DNA of 36,962 nucleotides. It comes from Alloclostridium intestinigallinarum (GTDB lineage: Bacteria > Bacillota > Clostridia > Christensenellales > UBA3700). How positions within the stretch are numbered: position 1 is the stretch's first letter; every line of letters starts with the position of its first letter. Under the pieces are notes generated by a model. That model did no database searches, was not told the DNA's origin, and saw only the letters and a program-made list of their open reading frames with translations. Positions 9,625-17,440 of the stretch are shown here, in pieces. Made by a program: the position numbers and the translations under genes. The DNA lies in NCBI GenBank assembly GCA_904393845.1, contig CAJFNB010000009.1:1-36962 (forward strand), in the 5' to 3' direction.

Positions 9625-10926
9625 ATGGAAAAAGATACCCTCGGAAACGGAAAGAAGAAACTTTCCGGCAAATGGATTGCTCTTGTCGTGATCGTATGCG
9701 CCGTCGTTGCCGCATGCGCGGTATTGCTCGGACTTTACTACGGCACCCTGCAAGATCCGCTCGATCTTATGGAAATACCGGTAATCGAACTGCCCGTAAG
9801 TTACAGAACCACCGTCGCGCGCACGGACGCATACCTGGGACACCCCGACCTGGCGCTTGCCGACGGCGGGGATCTGATAGTGGTCTATCCGCAGGGACAC
9901 GGGCGCGGCAAAATACTTATGCAACGCTATGAAGTGAGCGCCGGCAACAACGTGCGCACCTGGAGCGAACCTCTTCTCGACACCCCTTCCAGTTGGGAAA
10001 ATTCGCAGGAAACCCCGACGATATACCGCCTTACCCTTACCGACGGAAGCGTAAAGACGGTACTCGTCTCCGGCTGTCCTTCCTGGAACGGCGAGGAAAA
10101 AGCAAACGGCTTCAACTGCTCCGTAAGCGACGGCGACGGCTACGAATGGACGGAATTTACCAACTGGTACGGCGAAGAATGGGCAACGGAAAACGGTACA
10201 AAGCCCTACGACATAATCGTAGCCATGTCCTCTCTCACCCGCATGAGGGGAGAAGACGGACAGTATATAGACAAGTGGATGGGCACTTTCCACGACTATT
10301 CCTTTACGAATTACTACACCTATCTTACCTTTGACGAACAGGGCAACGCCGTATGGAGCGAGCCGCAGGTGCTCGTGCCGGATCAGCGCGATTACTACGC
10401 GGAGCTGGGTATGTGCGAAGTGGAGATAGTCGACACGGGCGACGCATGGATACTGCTTGGCAGGGCGAACGCGCGCAACTCCGACTCCCTTGCCTGCGTT
10501 TCCTACGACCAGGGCGCGACCTGGACGGAAATCACGCAGCTGCCCGCCTGTCTTACGGGCGACAGACACAAAGCCGAATACGACCCGACCACGGGCAAAT
10601 GGCTGATATCCTTCCGCCAGGTGCTTACCGGCAAGGAGACCATCTTCTCTTCCGACCGCATAATGGGCGCAGGCTGGGTGGCGTGGACGGGCGATACGCA
10701 GACTCTGCTCAATCTGGCGTTGGGAAACCATGATACGGGATACGGCGACGCGCTTATCCTGCTGGGCAGGGAAAAAGATACCTCGGCAAATATAGACTGC
10801 GGCTATTCGGGCACGGTGTGCATAGACGGAACTTTCACGCTCGTGTCTTACGGCGAATTCGACAAGTCCGCCACCAATCCCTATATAATGGCGGTGACGT
10901 TCAGACTGTCCGATTTGGGAATATAA
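9625..10926 (+). CDS. Membrane-anchored sialidase-fold (BNR/Asp-box) protein
   Basis: 433 residues. A short charged N-terminus precedes one hydrophobic segment (about 17-40), giving a type II anchor with the rest outside the cell. The body looks like a beta-propeller of the sialidase superfamily: two Asp-boxes of form S-x-D-x-G-x-x-W are visible (SDGDGYEW and SYDQGATW), with repeated strand motifs between. HPDLALADGGDLIVVYP near residue 73 resembles the first propeller blade of exo-sialidases. The substrate is probably a host or dietary glycan, but the catalytic Arg triad and Tyr/Glu pair cannot be assigned by eye. The start is set by the promoter: TATTAT ends six bases before the ATG. Confidence 0.75.
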   Translation: MEKDTLGNGKKKLSGKWIALVVIVCAVVAACAVLLGLYYGTLQDPLDLMEIPVIELPVSYRTTVARTDAYLGHPDLALADGGDLIVVYPQGHGRGKILMQRYEVSAGNNVRTWSEPLLDTPSSWENSQETPTIYRLTLTDGSVKTVLVSGCPSWNGEEKANGFNCSVSDGDGYEWTEFTNWYGEEWATENGTKPYDIIVAMSSLTRMRGEDGQYIDKWMGTFHDYSFTNYYTYLTFDEQGNAVWSEPQVLVPDQRDYYAELGMCEVEIVDTGDAWILLGRANARNSDSLACVSYDQGATWTEITQLPACLTGDRHKAEYDPTTGKWLISFRQVLTGKETIFSSDRIMGAGWVAWTGDTQTLLNLALGNHDTGYGDALILLGREKDTSANIDCGYSGTVCIDGTFTLVSYGEFDKSATNPYIMAVTFRLSDLGI

Positions 10927-10990
10927 CCGGTTATTTGATATAAAATGGCGGACAAAATATCTGCCCGCGCCTTGGCAAAACATGATCGCT

Positions 10991-11024
10991 AAATATTCGA
11001 ATTACTCTCGTTCGGATATTTTTT
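10991..11024 (+). terminator. Terminator after the sialidase-fold gene
   Basis: An 11-bp stem with one G-T pair (10991-11001 with 11011-11021), a 9-base loop and a run of T. Confidence 0.7.
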
Positions 11025-11061
11025 GGTGCGAAAACGCTATACTTTTCCGCTTCTTTTCATG

Positions 11062-11067
11062 TATAAT
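11062..11067 (+). promoter_or_regulatory. -10 box upstream of ddh
   Basis: TATAAT with a predicted start near 11074, ahead of AGGAGA (11085-11090) and the ATG at 11098. The -35 region (around 11039) is poor, so this promoter may be weak or activated. Confidence 0.5.
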
Positions 11068-11097
11068 AAGGCGTAATAATTTTCAGGAGATAAAACT

Positions 11098-12081
11098 ATG
11101 GTCAGATTAGGTATAATGGGCTACGGCAATCTCGGCAGAGGCGTGGAAGCCGCAGTCAGGCACAATCCCGACATGAGCCTTACGGCGATATTCACCAGGC
11201 GCGATCCCGAAAGCGTGCAACCTCTCACCCCCGGAGTGAAAGTGTACAGGGCGGAGGACGCGGCTAAACATGCAGGCGAGATAGACGTGCTCATACTCTG
11301 CGGCGGCAGCGCGACGGATTTGCCCGTTCAGACCCCCGAATACGTAAAATATTTCAACGTGGTGGACAGCTTCGACACCCACGCGAATATCCCCGTCCAC
11401 TTCGAAAACGTGGATAAGGCCGGCAAAGCAAGCGGAAAACTCGGACTTATCAGCTGCGGCTGGGACCCCGGTATGTTCTCTCTCGCCCGCGTGTACGGCG
11501 AAGCGGTTCTCCCCGGCGCAAGCACCTACACCTTCTGGGGCAAAGGCGTTTCGCAGGGCCATTCGGACGCGATAAGGCGCGTTGAAGGCGTGGCGGACGC
11601 GCGCCAGTACACCGTGCCCGTGCCTGCGGCGCTGGAAGCGGTGCGCAGCGGCTCCAACCCCGAACTTTCCACCCGCGAAAAACACACGCGCGAATGTTAC
11701 GTCGTGGCAAAAGAAGGCGCGGATAAGGCGAAAATAGAAAAGCAGATAAAGGAAATGCCCAACTATTTTGCCGATTACGACACCACCGTGCACTTTATTT
11801 CCATGGAAGAGCTGAAAAAGAACCATTCCGGAATACCCCACGGCGGCTTTGTAATCCGCAGCGGCAAGACGGGAATGGACGACGAATACAACAACGTCGT
11901 GGAATACTCCTTAAAGCTGGATTCCAACCCCGCGTTCACCTCTTCCGTGCTCGTGGCTTTCGCCCGCGCGGTGGACAGAATGAGCAAGGAAGGAAAGAGC
12001 GGCTGCATAACCGTGCTCGACGTTCCCCCGGCTTATATCTGCCCCGAAAGCGGCGCGGAACTGAGAAAAAAGATGCTGTAA
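11098..12081 (+). CDS. ddh: meso-Diaminopimelate D-dehydrogenase
   Basis: 327 residues, as in characterised Ddh enzymes. The N-terminal Rossmann fold starts LGIMGYGNLGRGVE (G8-x-G-x-x-G13) for NADP. Further conserved blocks are LCGGSATDLP, VVDSFDTHANIP, LISCGWDPGMFSLARV, FWGKGVSQGHSDAIRR and HGGFVIRSG. The enzyme makes meso-DAP in one step from tetrahydrodipicolinate, ammonia and NADPH, feeding lysine and peptidoglycan synthesis in the cytoplasm. AGGAGA eight bases before ATG supports the start. It stands alone, with its own -10 box and a strong terminator. Confidence 0.96.
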   Translation: MVRLGIMGYGNLGRGVEAAVRHNPDMSLTAIFTRRDPESVQPLTPGVKVYRAEDAAKHAGEIDVLILCGGSATDLPVQTPEYVKYFNVVDSFDTHANIPVHFENVDKAGKASGKLGLISCGWDPGMFSLARVYGEAVLPGASTYTFWGKGVSQGHSDAIRRVEGVADARQYTVPVPAALEAVRSGSNPELSTREKHTRECYVVAKEGADKAKIEKQIKEMPNYFADYDTTVHFISMEELKKNHSGIPHGGFVIRSGKTGMDDEYNNVVEYSLKLDSNPAFTSSVLVAFARAVDRMSKEGKSGCITVLDVPPAYICPESGAELRKKML

Positions 12082-12101
12082 ACAGTTATCCGTAATAAAA
12101 T

Positions 12102-12127
12102 ACGGCGGCTTTTTGCCGCCGTTTTTT
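12102..12127. terminator. Shared terminator between convergent genes
   Basis: An 8-bp GC-rich stem (12102-12109 with 12115-12122) with a T5 loop and a T6 tail, between ddh and the minus-strand HTH-SdpI gene. The tail overlaps the last codons of the latter. Confidence 0.85.
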
Positions 12128-13100
12128 ATTGCTTCATACCGTGCCGTTTTATAATAGCTTTTCCGATAAAATATGAAACTATCGCAAGCGGAATAAGCGG
12201 AACCAGGCTCGCCGTGAGCGCCTCGGCTTCGTTCAACGGACGGGGCATGAAAATCATGGCGAGCGCGAGCGCAAGAGCATATGCCATAAATGCTACACCT
12301 GCGGTTGCGTTATAAGCGCGCCAATTATAATCGCTTTCATATGCGGAAGGAATACGGAAGCCTACCCATTCGTTGCGCGATACAAAAGCGCATAACGCAC
12401 CCGCAAGCCACATAATAAGGCACATCAGCGCGGCGAAAACCACGGGAAACCGCTCGATGTCGGGCGGGACAAGCCCCATTTCGTTTGCGGCGGAAACTGA
12501 GGTGGCAAGCGCGGTTATCCCCATAGCGATATTGAAAACTTCCAGCAGCAGAACCACGCAATAAAAACCGGCAAGGACGCCTTTCGACTGAAACGCCTTT
12601 GCCGAGGGCGACTTGATATAGTAAATATAGTGCGCCCCTAGGGTGGCTATTATTAAAGCCGTAATTATTATACAGCCCAAAGAAAGCTGCCACGGCTGCC
12701 CCATTTTATCCGCCTGCCACTGCGCGTTGAAATGTACGGGAAGCGGAGAAGGTAAATATGCGCCGGCTGCCGCAAAAATAAAGAGAGGAACAGGCAAAAG
12801 GCTGAATACCGCCGCGGAAAATTTACGCATACGCGCTTTAATCTCCCTGTTGCGCTGAGCCTGCAATATGTCCGCGCAACTTATATTTTCATCGGTAAAG
12901 TACGTTATCTGCACTCCAAGGGTTGAACATATAGACAATAAAAAGCTCAAATCGGGCAAAGCCTTGCCCGTTTCCCATTTGGAAAGATTTTTGTCCGACG
13001 TGTATATCCTGTCCGCAAGTTGCCGCTGGGTAAGACCGCGCTCTTTTCTCAAAGCGGCTATTTTTTTACCCACAGACTCCGCAAGCTTCATTTCGTCCAT
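12126..13100 (-). CDS. HTH (XRE) domain fused to a DUF1648/SdpI-like membrane domain
   Basis: 324 residues. Residues 10-70 are an XRE helix-turn-helix (IAALRKERGLTQRQLADRIYTSDKNLSKWETGKALPDLSFL). After about 105, several membrane segments follow. The first loop has the DUF1648 signature LPVHFNAQWQADKMGQP. The last third has the SdpI-like motif GFRIPSAYESDYNWRAYN. SdpI of Bacillus is a membrane protein that gives immunity to the SDP toxin and sequesters a repressor. Here the DNA-binding and membrane parts are one chain, suggesting a membrane-tethered regulator that senses envelope stress or a toxin. No toxin gene is seen nearby. AAGGAG supports the start. Confidence 0.82.
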   Translation of the reverse strand: MDEMKLAESVGKKIAALRKERGLTQRQLADRIYTSDKNLSKWETGKALPDLSFLLSICSTLGVQITYFTDENISCADILQAQRNREIKARMRKFSAAVFSLLPVPLFIFAAAGAYLPSPLPVHFNAQWQADKMGQPWQLSLGCIIITALIIATLGAHYIYYIKSPSAKAFQSKGVLAGFYCVVLLLEVFNIAMGITALATSVSAANEMGLVPPDIERFPVVFAALMCLIMWLAGALCAFVSRNEWVGFRIPSAYESDYNWRAYNATAGVAFMAYALALALAMIFMPRPLNEAEALTASLVPLIPLAIVSYFIGKAIIKRHGMKQ

Positions 13101-13158
13101 TTCCCGTTCTCCTTATCCGTGGCGGCACTACAAACACATGCCTTGCACCTTTGGACAA

Positions 13159-13187
13159 AGTATATCATACCGCAACGTCGCGGTCAA
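13159..13187 (-). promoter_or_regulatory. Promoter of the HTH-SdpI gene
   Basis: Minus strand: TTGACC (13182-13187), 17 bases, TATACT (13159-13164), giving a leader of about 50 bases. Confidence 0.7.
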
Positions 13188-13317
13188 TATATACGCCCTT
13201 TATCCGCCTCTACAATGAGTAGAACCGACGTATACACCATATTTCAGGCCATAAAGTCTTTTTAATTCTGTCGCGCTTTTTGTCACATTTCCGCCTAATA
13301 CAGGCATACTATGCAGT

Positions 13318-14409
13318 ATGAAAGTATGCGTTTACGCCATTGCAAAGAATGAAGAAAAGTTTGTCCGCCGCTGGTTGGACTCCATGAAAGAAGCCGACGG
13401 AATTTACGTGCTGGATACCGGCTCGAACGACGATACGGTGCGCCTTCTTAAAGAGGGCGGCGCCGTCGTGGAAAGCGAAGTTTTCCGCCCTTTCCGCTTT
13501 GATTCGGCGCGCAACGCATCCTTGAAAATGGTGCCCGAAGACGCGGATTTGTGCGTGTGCACCGACATCGACGAAGTGTTCGCGCCCGGCTGGAGAAAAG
13601 GGCTGGAAGACGCGGTAAAGACGGGCGCGGAGCAGATTTATTACCGCTATACGTGGAACTATAATCCCGACGGCAGCGAAGGGCACGTCTTCTGGACGGG
13701 CAAAGCGCACGTCCGCCGCGGTTTCGAATGGCGTCACCCCGTGCACGAGGTGCTCTACACCCTGGACGGACACGAAAGCAGAAAGACTTACGCCAAAGGC
13801 GTTTTTCTCAAACACCTTGCAGACCCTTCCAAGTCGCGCGCGCAATATCTGCCCCTGCTGGAACTCTCCGTGCGCGAACAGCCGGAAAACGACCGCAACT
13901 CGCACTATCTGGGCAGGGAGTACTTCTTCCACGGCAGATACGACGAGGCAATTGCCGAACTGAAACGCCATCTGTCCCTTCAATCAAGCGTGTGGAAGGA
14001 CGAACGCGCCGCTTCCATGCGCTACATATCGCGCTGTTACCAGATAAAGGGCGATATGAAAGAAAGCGAAAGTTGGATTCTTAGGGCGGTTGCCGAAGCG
14101 GGATACCTGCGCGAACCGTGGGTAGACGCCGCCTGCCTTTACGTCAGGGAAAAACGCTGGCACGGCGCGGCGTTCTGCGCCCTGCGCGCCCTGGAGATCA
14201 CCCGGCGTTCAATGTCGTATATCAACGAACCTGCCGCCTGGGGATACTCCCCTTACGACTGCCTTGCAGTTTCGCTCTACTATCTGGGCGATCTGCGCGG
14301 CTCGCTGGAAAACGCGCGCAAAGCTGCCGAACTGGACAAAACCAACCCGCGGCTGAGGGATAACCTCAATCTTATTCAAGCCGCATACGACGCGGCAAAA
14401 AAGGAGTAA
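13318..14409 (+). CDS. Family 2 glycosyltransferase with C-terminal TPR-like repeats
   Basis: 363 residues. Residues 1-110 are a GT-A fold: VCVYAIAKNEEKFVRRWLDS, then LDTGSNDDT and the metal/nucleotide motif CTDIDEVF. From about 185, helical pairs resemble TPR repeats (NSHYLGREYFFHGRYDEAIAE, ending with GDLRGSLENARKAAELD). This is the SunS/WaaE-like design used to transfer sugar to proteins or glycans. It lies three bases before the collagen-like gene, whose ribosome site overlaps this gene's stop, so glycosylation of collagen threonines is a good guess. No Shine-Dalgarno sequence precedes the ATG; a -10-like TACTAT ends five bases before it, so the mRNA may be leaderless. Confidence 0.88.
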   Translation: MKVCVYAIAKNEEKFVRRWLDSMKEADGIYVLDTGSNDDTVRLLKEGGAVVESEVFRPFRFDSARNASLKMVPEDADLCVCTDIDEVFAPGWRKGLEDAVKTGAEQIYYRYTWNYNPDGSEGHVFWTGKAHVRRGFEWRHPVHEVLYTLDGHESRKTYAKGVFLKHLADPSKSRAQYLPLLELSVREQPENDRNSHYLGREYFFHGRYDEAIAELKRHLSLQSSVWKDERAASMRYISRCYQIKGDMKESESWILRAVAEAGYLREPWVDAACLYVREKRWHGAAFCALRALEITRRSMSYINEPAAWGYSPYDCLAVSLYYLGDLRGSLENARKAAELDKTNPRLRDNLNLIQAAYDAAKKE

Positions 14410-14412
14410 CTC

Positions 14413-15945
14413 ATGCTTTTTAACGATAACTGTTGTGGCGGAGGCTGCAACTGCCCTCCCGGCCCGCGCGGCGCGACGGGTCCTACCGGACCGCAGGGCA
14501 CAAGCGTTTCGCTCATAGGTCCCACAGGCCCCACCGGCCCGATGGGCGCGAGAGGAGCAACCGGGCCGACCGGCCCCAGAGGAATTACGGGTCCCACAGG
14601 CCCTACCGGCGCAGTCGGCATTCAGGGCAGAACGGGCGATATAGGCGCTACAGGTCCCGTCGGTCCGACCGGACCTACCGGGCCTACCGGCCCCGCGGGT
14701 CCCCAGGGCGTAACAGGACCCACGGGCGCTCCCGGCATAGGAGTGACAGGCCCCACCGGTCCTACCGGACCCGCAGGCGGACCTACCGGTCCTACCGGGC
14801 CTACGGGGGCTACGGGTACGGGTGCGACAGGCCCTACCGGTCCTACGGGTCCTACCGGACCTCAGGGCGACGCCGGACCCCAGGGTACAGCGGGTGCAAC
14901 GGGCGCAACCGGACCTACCGGTCCTACGGGCCCCACGGGCGATACCGGTCCACAGGGTGCGGCGGGCGCGGAAGGCGCAACGGGTCCCACCGGACCGACA
15001 GGTCCCACGGGCGATACCGGTCCACAGGGTGCGACGGGTACGGAAGGCGCGACCGGTCCCACCGGACCGACAGGTCCCACGGGCGATACCGGTCCACAGG
15101 GTGCGACCGGGACGGAAGGCGCGACGGGTCCCACCGGACCGACAGGTCCCACAGGCCCTACCGGACCTCAGGGCGACGCAGGGCCGCAGGGTACTGCGGG
15201 CACGCAGGGCGTTCAGGGCGATGAAGGTCCCACCGGGCCGACCGGACCGACAGGTCCGACCGGAGATACCGGCGCGGCGGGCGCGGAAGGCGCTACCGGA
15301 CCTACCGGGCCTACCGGCCCCACGGGTGATACCGGTCCGCAGGGTGCAACGGGCACAGAGGGCGCGACGGGTCCTACCGGTCCGACAGGACCCACAGGTC
15401 CTACCGGACCCCAGGGCGCGGGTGCGAGAACGATAAGCACTGCGGCTTTCACGTCCGGCGATACGCCTCTTACCACCTCGCTGGCGGCGGGGGACACCAC
15501 GGGCAACCTGCGCTACGTGGGCAACGCGCTTAGCGGCCAGAGCACGAACGACCAGGTTCCCGGCGCGCAGATCACCCTTCCCGCGGCGGATATGAAGTAC
15601 GCCATCACCCTGCCCACCACGGGCAGATTGAAGGAAGTGTACGCCGATTACGTCGTCACCGCGCTGGAACAGTTCACGCGCAGCGCGCATCTGTACGCGC
15701 GGCTGTATACCGCTCCCTCCGGATCGCTGACGTTCACCTACCTTCCCGGCAGCGACTTTGCGCTTTCGCCCGCGGTGAGCGGCAACGTGCCCGCCGGCAC
15801 GGTGCTTTCGGGCAGCGTCATGTTGGACGCACCCGTAAGCGCGGGAGAAAAAATGCTTGCCATAGTATATCTCGGCAGCGACACTACGGGCGACGAAGAG
15901 AGCCTTTCCGGGGTCGTTTCGCTCGCTGCCCTGGTGGAAGTATAA
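14413..15945 (+). CDS. Collagen-like surface protein, (Gly-Pro-Thr)n type with BclA-like C-terminal domain
   Basis: 510 residues. A short Cys-rich start (NDNCCGGGCNC, residues 4-14) is followed by about 320 residues of nearly uninterrupted Gly-x-y triplets, mostly GPT, with GPQ, GAT, GDT and GTE. The last 170 residues are a globular Ala/Gly/Thr-rich domain like the C-terminal trimerisation domain of exosporium or filament collagens. There is no obvious signal peptide. The cysteines could crosslink the trimer or anchor it as in spore-coat proteins. High Thr content makes it a target for O-glycosylation. AAGGAG lies inside the last codons of the glycosyltransferase gene. Location (spore, exosporium or cell surface) is not shown by the sequence. 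Confidence 0.9.
   Translation: MLFNDNCCGGGCNCPPGPRGATGPTGPQGTSVSLIGPTGPTGPMGARGATGPTGPRGITGPTGPTGAVGIQGRTGDIGATGPVGPTGPTGPTGPAGPQGVTGPTGAPGIGVTGPTGPTGPAGGPTGPTGPTGATGTGATGPTGPTGPTGPQGDAGPQGTAGATGATGPTGPTGPTGDTGPQGAAGAEGATGPTGPTGPTGDTGPQGATGTEGATGPTGPTGPTGDTGPQGATGTEGATGPTGPTGPTGPTGPQGDAGPQGTAGTQGVQGDEGPTGPTGPTGPTGDTGAAGAEGATGPTGPTGPTGDTGPQGATGTEGATGPTGPTGPTGPTGPQGAGARTISTAAFTSGDTPLTTSLAAGDTTGNLRYVGNALSGQSTNDQVPGAQITLPAADMKYAITLPTTGRLKEVYADYVVTALEQFTRSAHLYARLYTAPSGSLTFTYLPGSDFALSPAVSGNVPAGTVLSGSVMLDAPVSAGEKMLAIVYLGSDTTGDEESLSGVVSLAALVEV
14941..15156 (+). repeat. Three tandem 72-base units inside the collagen-like gene
   Basis: Units begin at 14941, 15013 and 15085 (GATACCGGTCCACAGGGTGC), almost identical and exactly 72 bases (24 residues, eight triplets). 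A related unit begins at 15328. The frame is kept, so copy number could change without breaking the protein. Confidence 0.85.
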
Positions 15946-15970
15946 ACCAAAGAAAAATATAAAATCACCG

Positions 15971-15995
15971 GGCGGGCGCGGCTTCCGCGCCCGCC
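15971..15995 (+). terminator. GC-rich hairpin after the collagen-like gene
   Basis: A perfect 11-bp GC stem (15971-15981 with 15985-15995) and a 3-base loop, 25 bases after the stop. Only two T follow, so termination is plausible but not classical. Confidence 0.55.
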
Positions 15996-15997
15996 TT

Positions 15998-16242
15998 ACT
16001 GCAACGTGGGACGGAAGCGCCGTGCGCTTCACCACTTAACCGCTTCGAAATAACAAAAGTATTTTTTGACAGTATTATCTCCGCAATGCCTTATGCTGTA
16101 AATACGGATAACCCGCCGCCCAAAATCGCACTTTTCGGCGAGCGCACCTATAAAATGCGCCGTGTGCATTTTCCCGTAAGGGCGGAAAGGGTGGCGTGGT
16201 GACCACGCTGTCTTAACCGCTGGCAGGGTTTTCCATCAGGAC
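15998..16242. other. Non-coding stretch with several small hairpins, no gene recognised
   Basis: No plausible reading frame. Small inverted repeats are present (GAAGCG..CGCTTC at 16014-16030 and GCGTGG-TGA-CCACGC near 16191). The ten bases CTTAACCGCT occur twice. A TTGACA at 16066-16071 has no well-spaced -10 box. With the strong terminator at 16257-16297 this could be a small RNA gene, but I recognise no family and no tRNA-like T-arm. Confidence 0.35.
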
Positions 16243-16308
16243 AAGCGAAAAACGAAAGGGCGGATATGGTCAAAACCATATCCGCCCTATCCTTTTTGTT
16301 TTTCGCTT
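16243..16308. terminator. Long bidirectional terminator hairpin
   Basis: Inner perfect 14-bp stem (16257-16270 with 16275-16288), followed by CCTTTTTGTTTTT. An outer 11-bp stem (16243-16253 with 16298-16308) extends the structure. It separates the region after the collagen gene from the convergent SDR gene and can act on both strands. A further GCGC-type hairpin lies at 16309-16335. Confidence 0.85.
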
Positions 16309-16330
16309 AAGCGCAGCGCTCTTTCGGCGC

Positions 16331-17158
16331 TTAAGCCTTGCGGAATTCCTTCATATGCGTGGTCGATCCTCCGTCCACTAATACGTCCACGCCGGCGAGA
16401 TAGCCGTTGCGCTCATCGGCTGCCGTTGCAAGGGCGAATCCCAACTCTTCGGGCTTGCCCATACGCTTTTCGCAGGCGAAGGGGATAAGCATTCCTCCGT
16501 CCTTTTCCTCCATTTTACCCATATCGGTGGCGATAAGTCCGGGACTCAGCGACGCCACGCGGATACCCTTCTTGCCGTAGTCGATAGCGCACTTTTTGGC
16601 ATACCATACCACAAAATTCTTGGAAAGCGCATACGCAAAACCCGCGCGCGGATAGCCTTCTTTCGCCATGCGGGCTTTTTTCATCATCTTCTTTATAAAC
16701 GCGCTCTCGTCCGTTTCCGCCAGGGCGTACGCTTTGGTGGAGATGAGAAAACCGGGGAGCACATATGCGGAATTGGACGCCACGTCCAAAATCACGCTGC
16801 CCGCCTTCATAACCTTGGAAAACTCTTCGTTGATGTACACCGTTCCCAACGCGTTTATACGCAGAATCTTTTCCGGGTCACTGCTGGACATTGCGGGGGA
16901 TACGCCCGCGGAGTTGATAACGTTGGTTATTTCGCCCATGCCCGCCGCAAATTCCACAAGCTCCTTCACGCTGTCGCGCCTGGACGTGTCGCACGTTTTG
17001 TAATAGGCGTCCACGCCGCACGCTTTCAGCTCTTCGACCGCTTTTGCGAGCTTAGCTTCCGTCCTGCCGGATATGATTACTATTCTGTCCTTGAAATATT
17101 TTGCCGCTTCCAATCCCATGCCGCTGCCGCCGCCTGTGATTACGCAAACTTTTGCCAT
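16331..17158 (-). CDS. Short-chain dehydrogenase/reductase (SDR)
   Basis: 275 residues, classical SDR length. Cofactor motif GGGSGMG (9-15), structural NSAG (82-85), catalytic Ser near 128-130 (VASNS) and Tyr176-x3-Lys180 (YALSK) are all present, followed by SPGLIATDM and a C-terminal VLVDGGS. An insert of about 25 residues between the Ser strand and the Tyr helix (DESAFIKKMMKKARMA) is typical of hydroxysteroid-dehydrogenase-like SDRs, but the substrate cannot be told. AAGGAG supports the start. Transcription comes from the promoter at 17242-17270, with a leader of about 75 bases. Confidence 0.92.
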   Translation of the reverse strand: MAKVCVITGGGSGMGLEAAKYFKDRIVIISGRTEAKLAKAVEELKACGVDAYYKTCDTSRRDSVKELVEFAAGMGEITNVINSAGVSPAMSSSDPEKILRINALGTVYINEEFSKVMKAGSVILDVASNSAYVLPGFLISTKAYALAETDESAFIKKMMKKARMAKEGYPRAGFAYALSKNFVVWYAKKCAIDYGKKGIRVASLSPGLIATDMGKMEEKDGGMLIPFACEKRMGKPEELGFALATAADERNGYLAGVDVLVDGGSTTHMKEFRKA

Positions 17159-17241
17159 ACCTTTTCTCCTTTCGCAGTTATTTTAAAACGCGCATTCCGA
17201 AAGCCGCAATACCGCGGATTCCATGCACGTTTATATGTATA

Positions 17242-17270
17242 ATTATAACATTTTGTCGCGGGACAGGCAA
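17242..17270 (-). promoter_or_regulatory. Promoter of the SDR gene
   Basis: Minus strand: TTGCCT (17265-17270), 17 bases, TATAAT (17242-17247). Confidence 0.75.
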
Positions 17271-17405
17271 GTTTTTCCGCACTAATTTGAATATTCCGCG
17301 TCTATTTTTACCATAAGCGTCGTTTTTTAAACTCTTTCCGCCCGCGCGCTGTCTATGCGCGTTATCTATACGTTTTATCTATGGAACGTTATAAAAAATA
17401 GGTAT

Positions 17406-17434
17406 TTGCCTGTATGCCGGACAAGGTGTATAAT
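17406..17434 (+). promoter_or_regulatory. Promoter for a leaderless lipoprotein gene
   Basis: TTGCCT (17406-17411), 17 bases, TATAAT (17429-17434), six bases, ATG at 17441. The in-frame ATG at 17414 lies inside the promoter and cannot be transcribed from it. Confidence 0.7.
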
Positions 17435-17440
17435 TCGGGT

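Noticed and set aside
14413..15430. Repetitive DNA that might suggest a CRISPR array.
   Set aside because: The repeats are in phase with Gly-x-y codons, have no unique spacers, and no cas genes are nearby.
14209..16035. Open frame of 608 codons rich in Arg, Gly, Cys and Thr on the minus strand.
   Set aside because: Reverse reading of the Gly-x-y repeats; there is no start signal or independent motif.
16150..16260. tRNA-like look of a hairpin GCGTGG-TGA-CCACGC with a nearby TTAACCGCT motif.
   Set aside because: No T-arm (GGTTCGAATCC-type), no acceptor pairing, and the anticodon-like loop has the wrong size.
17414..17440. Upstream ATG giving the cyclophilin-like lipoprotein nine more residues.
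   Set aside because: It lies between the -35 and -10 boxes of the gene's promoter and would spoil the signal peptide.
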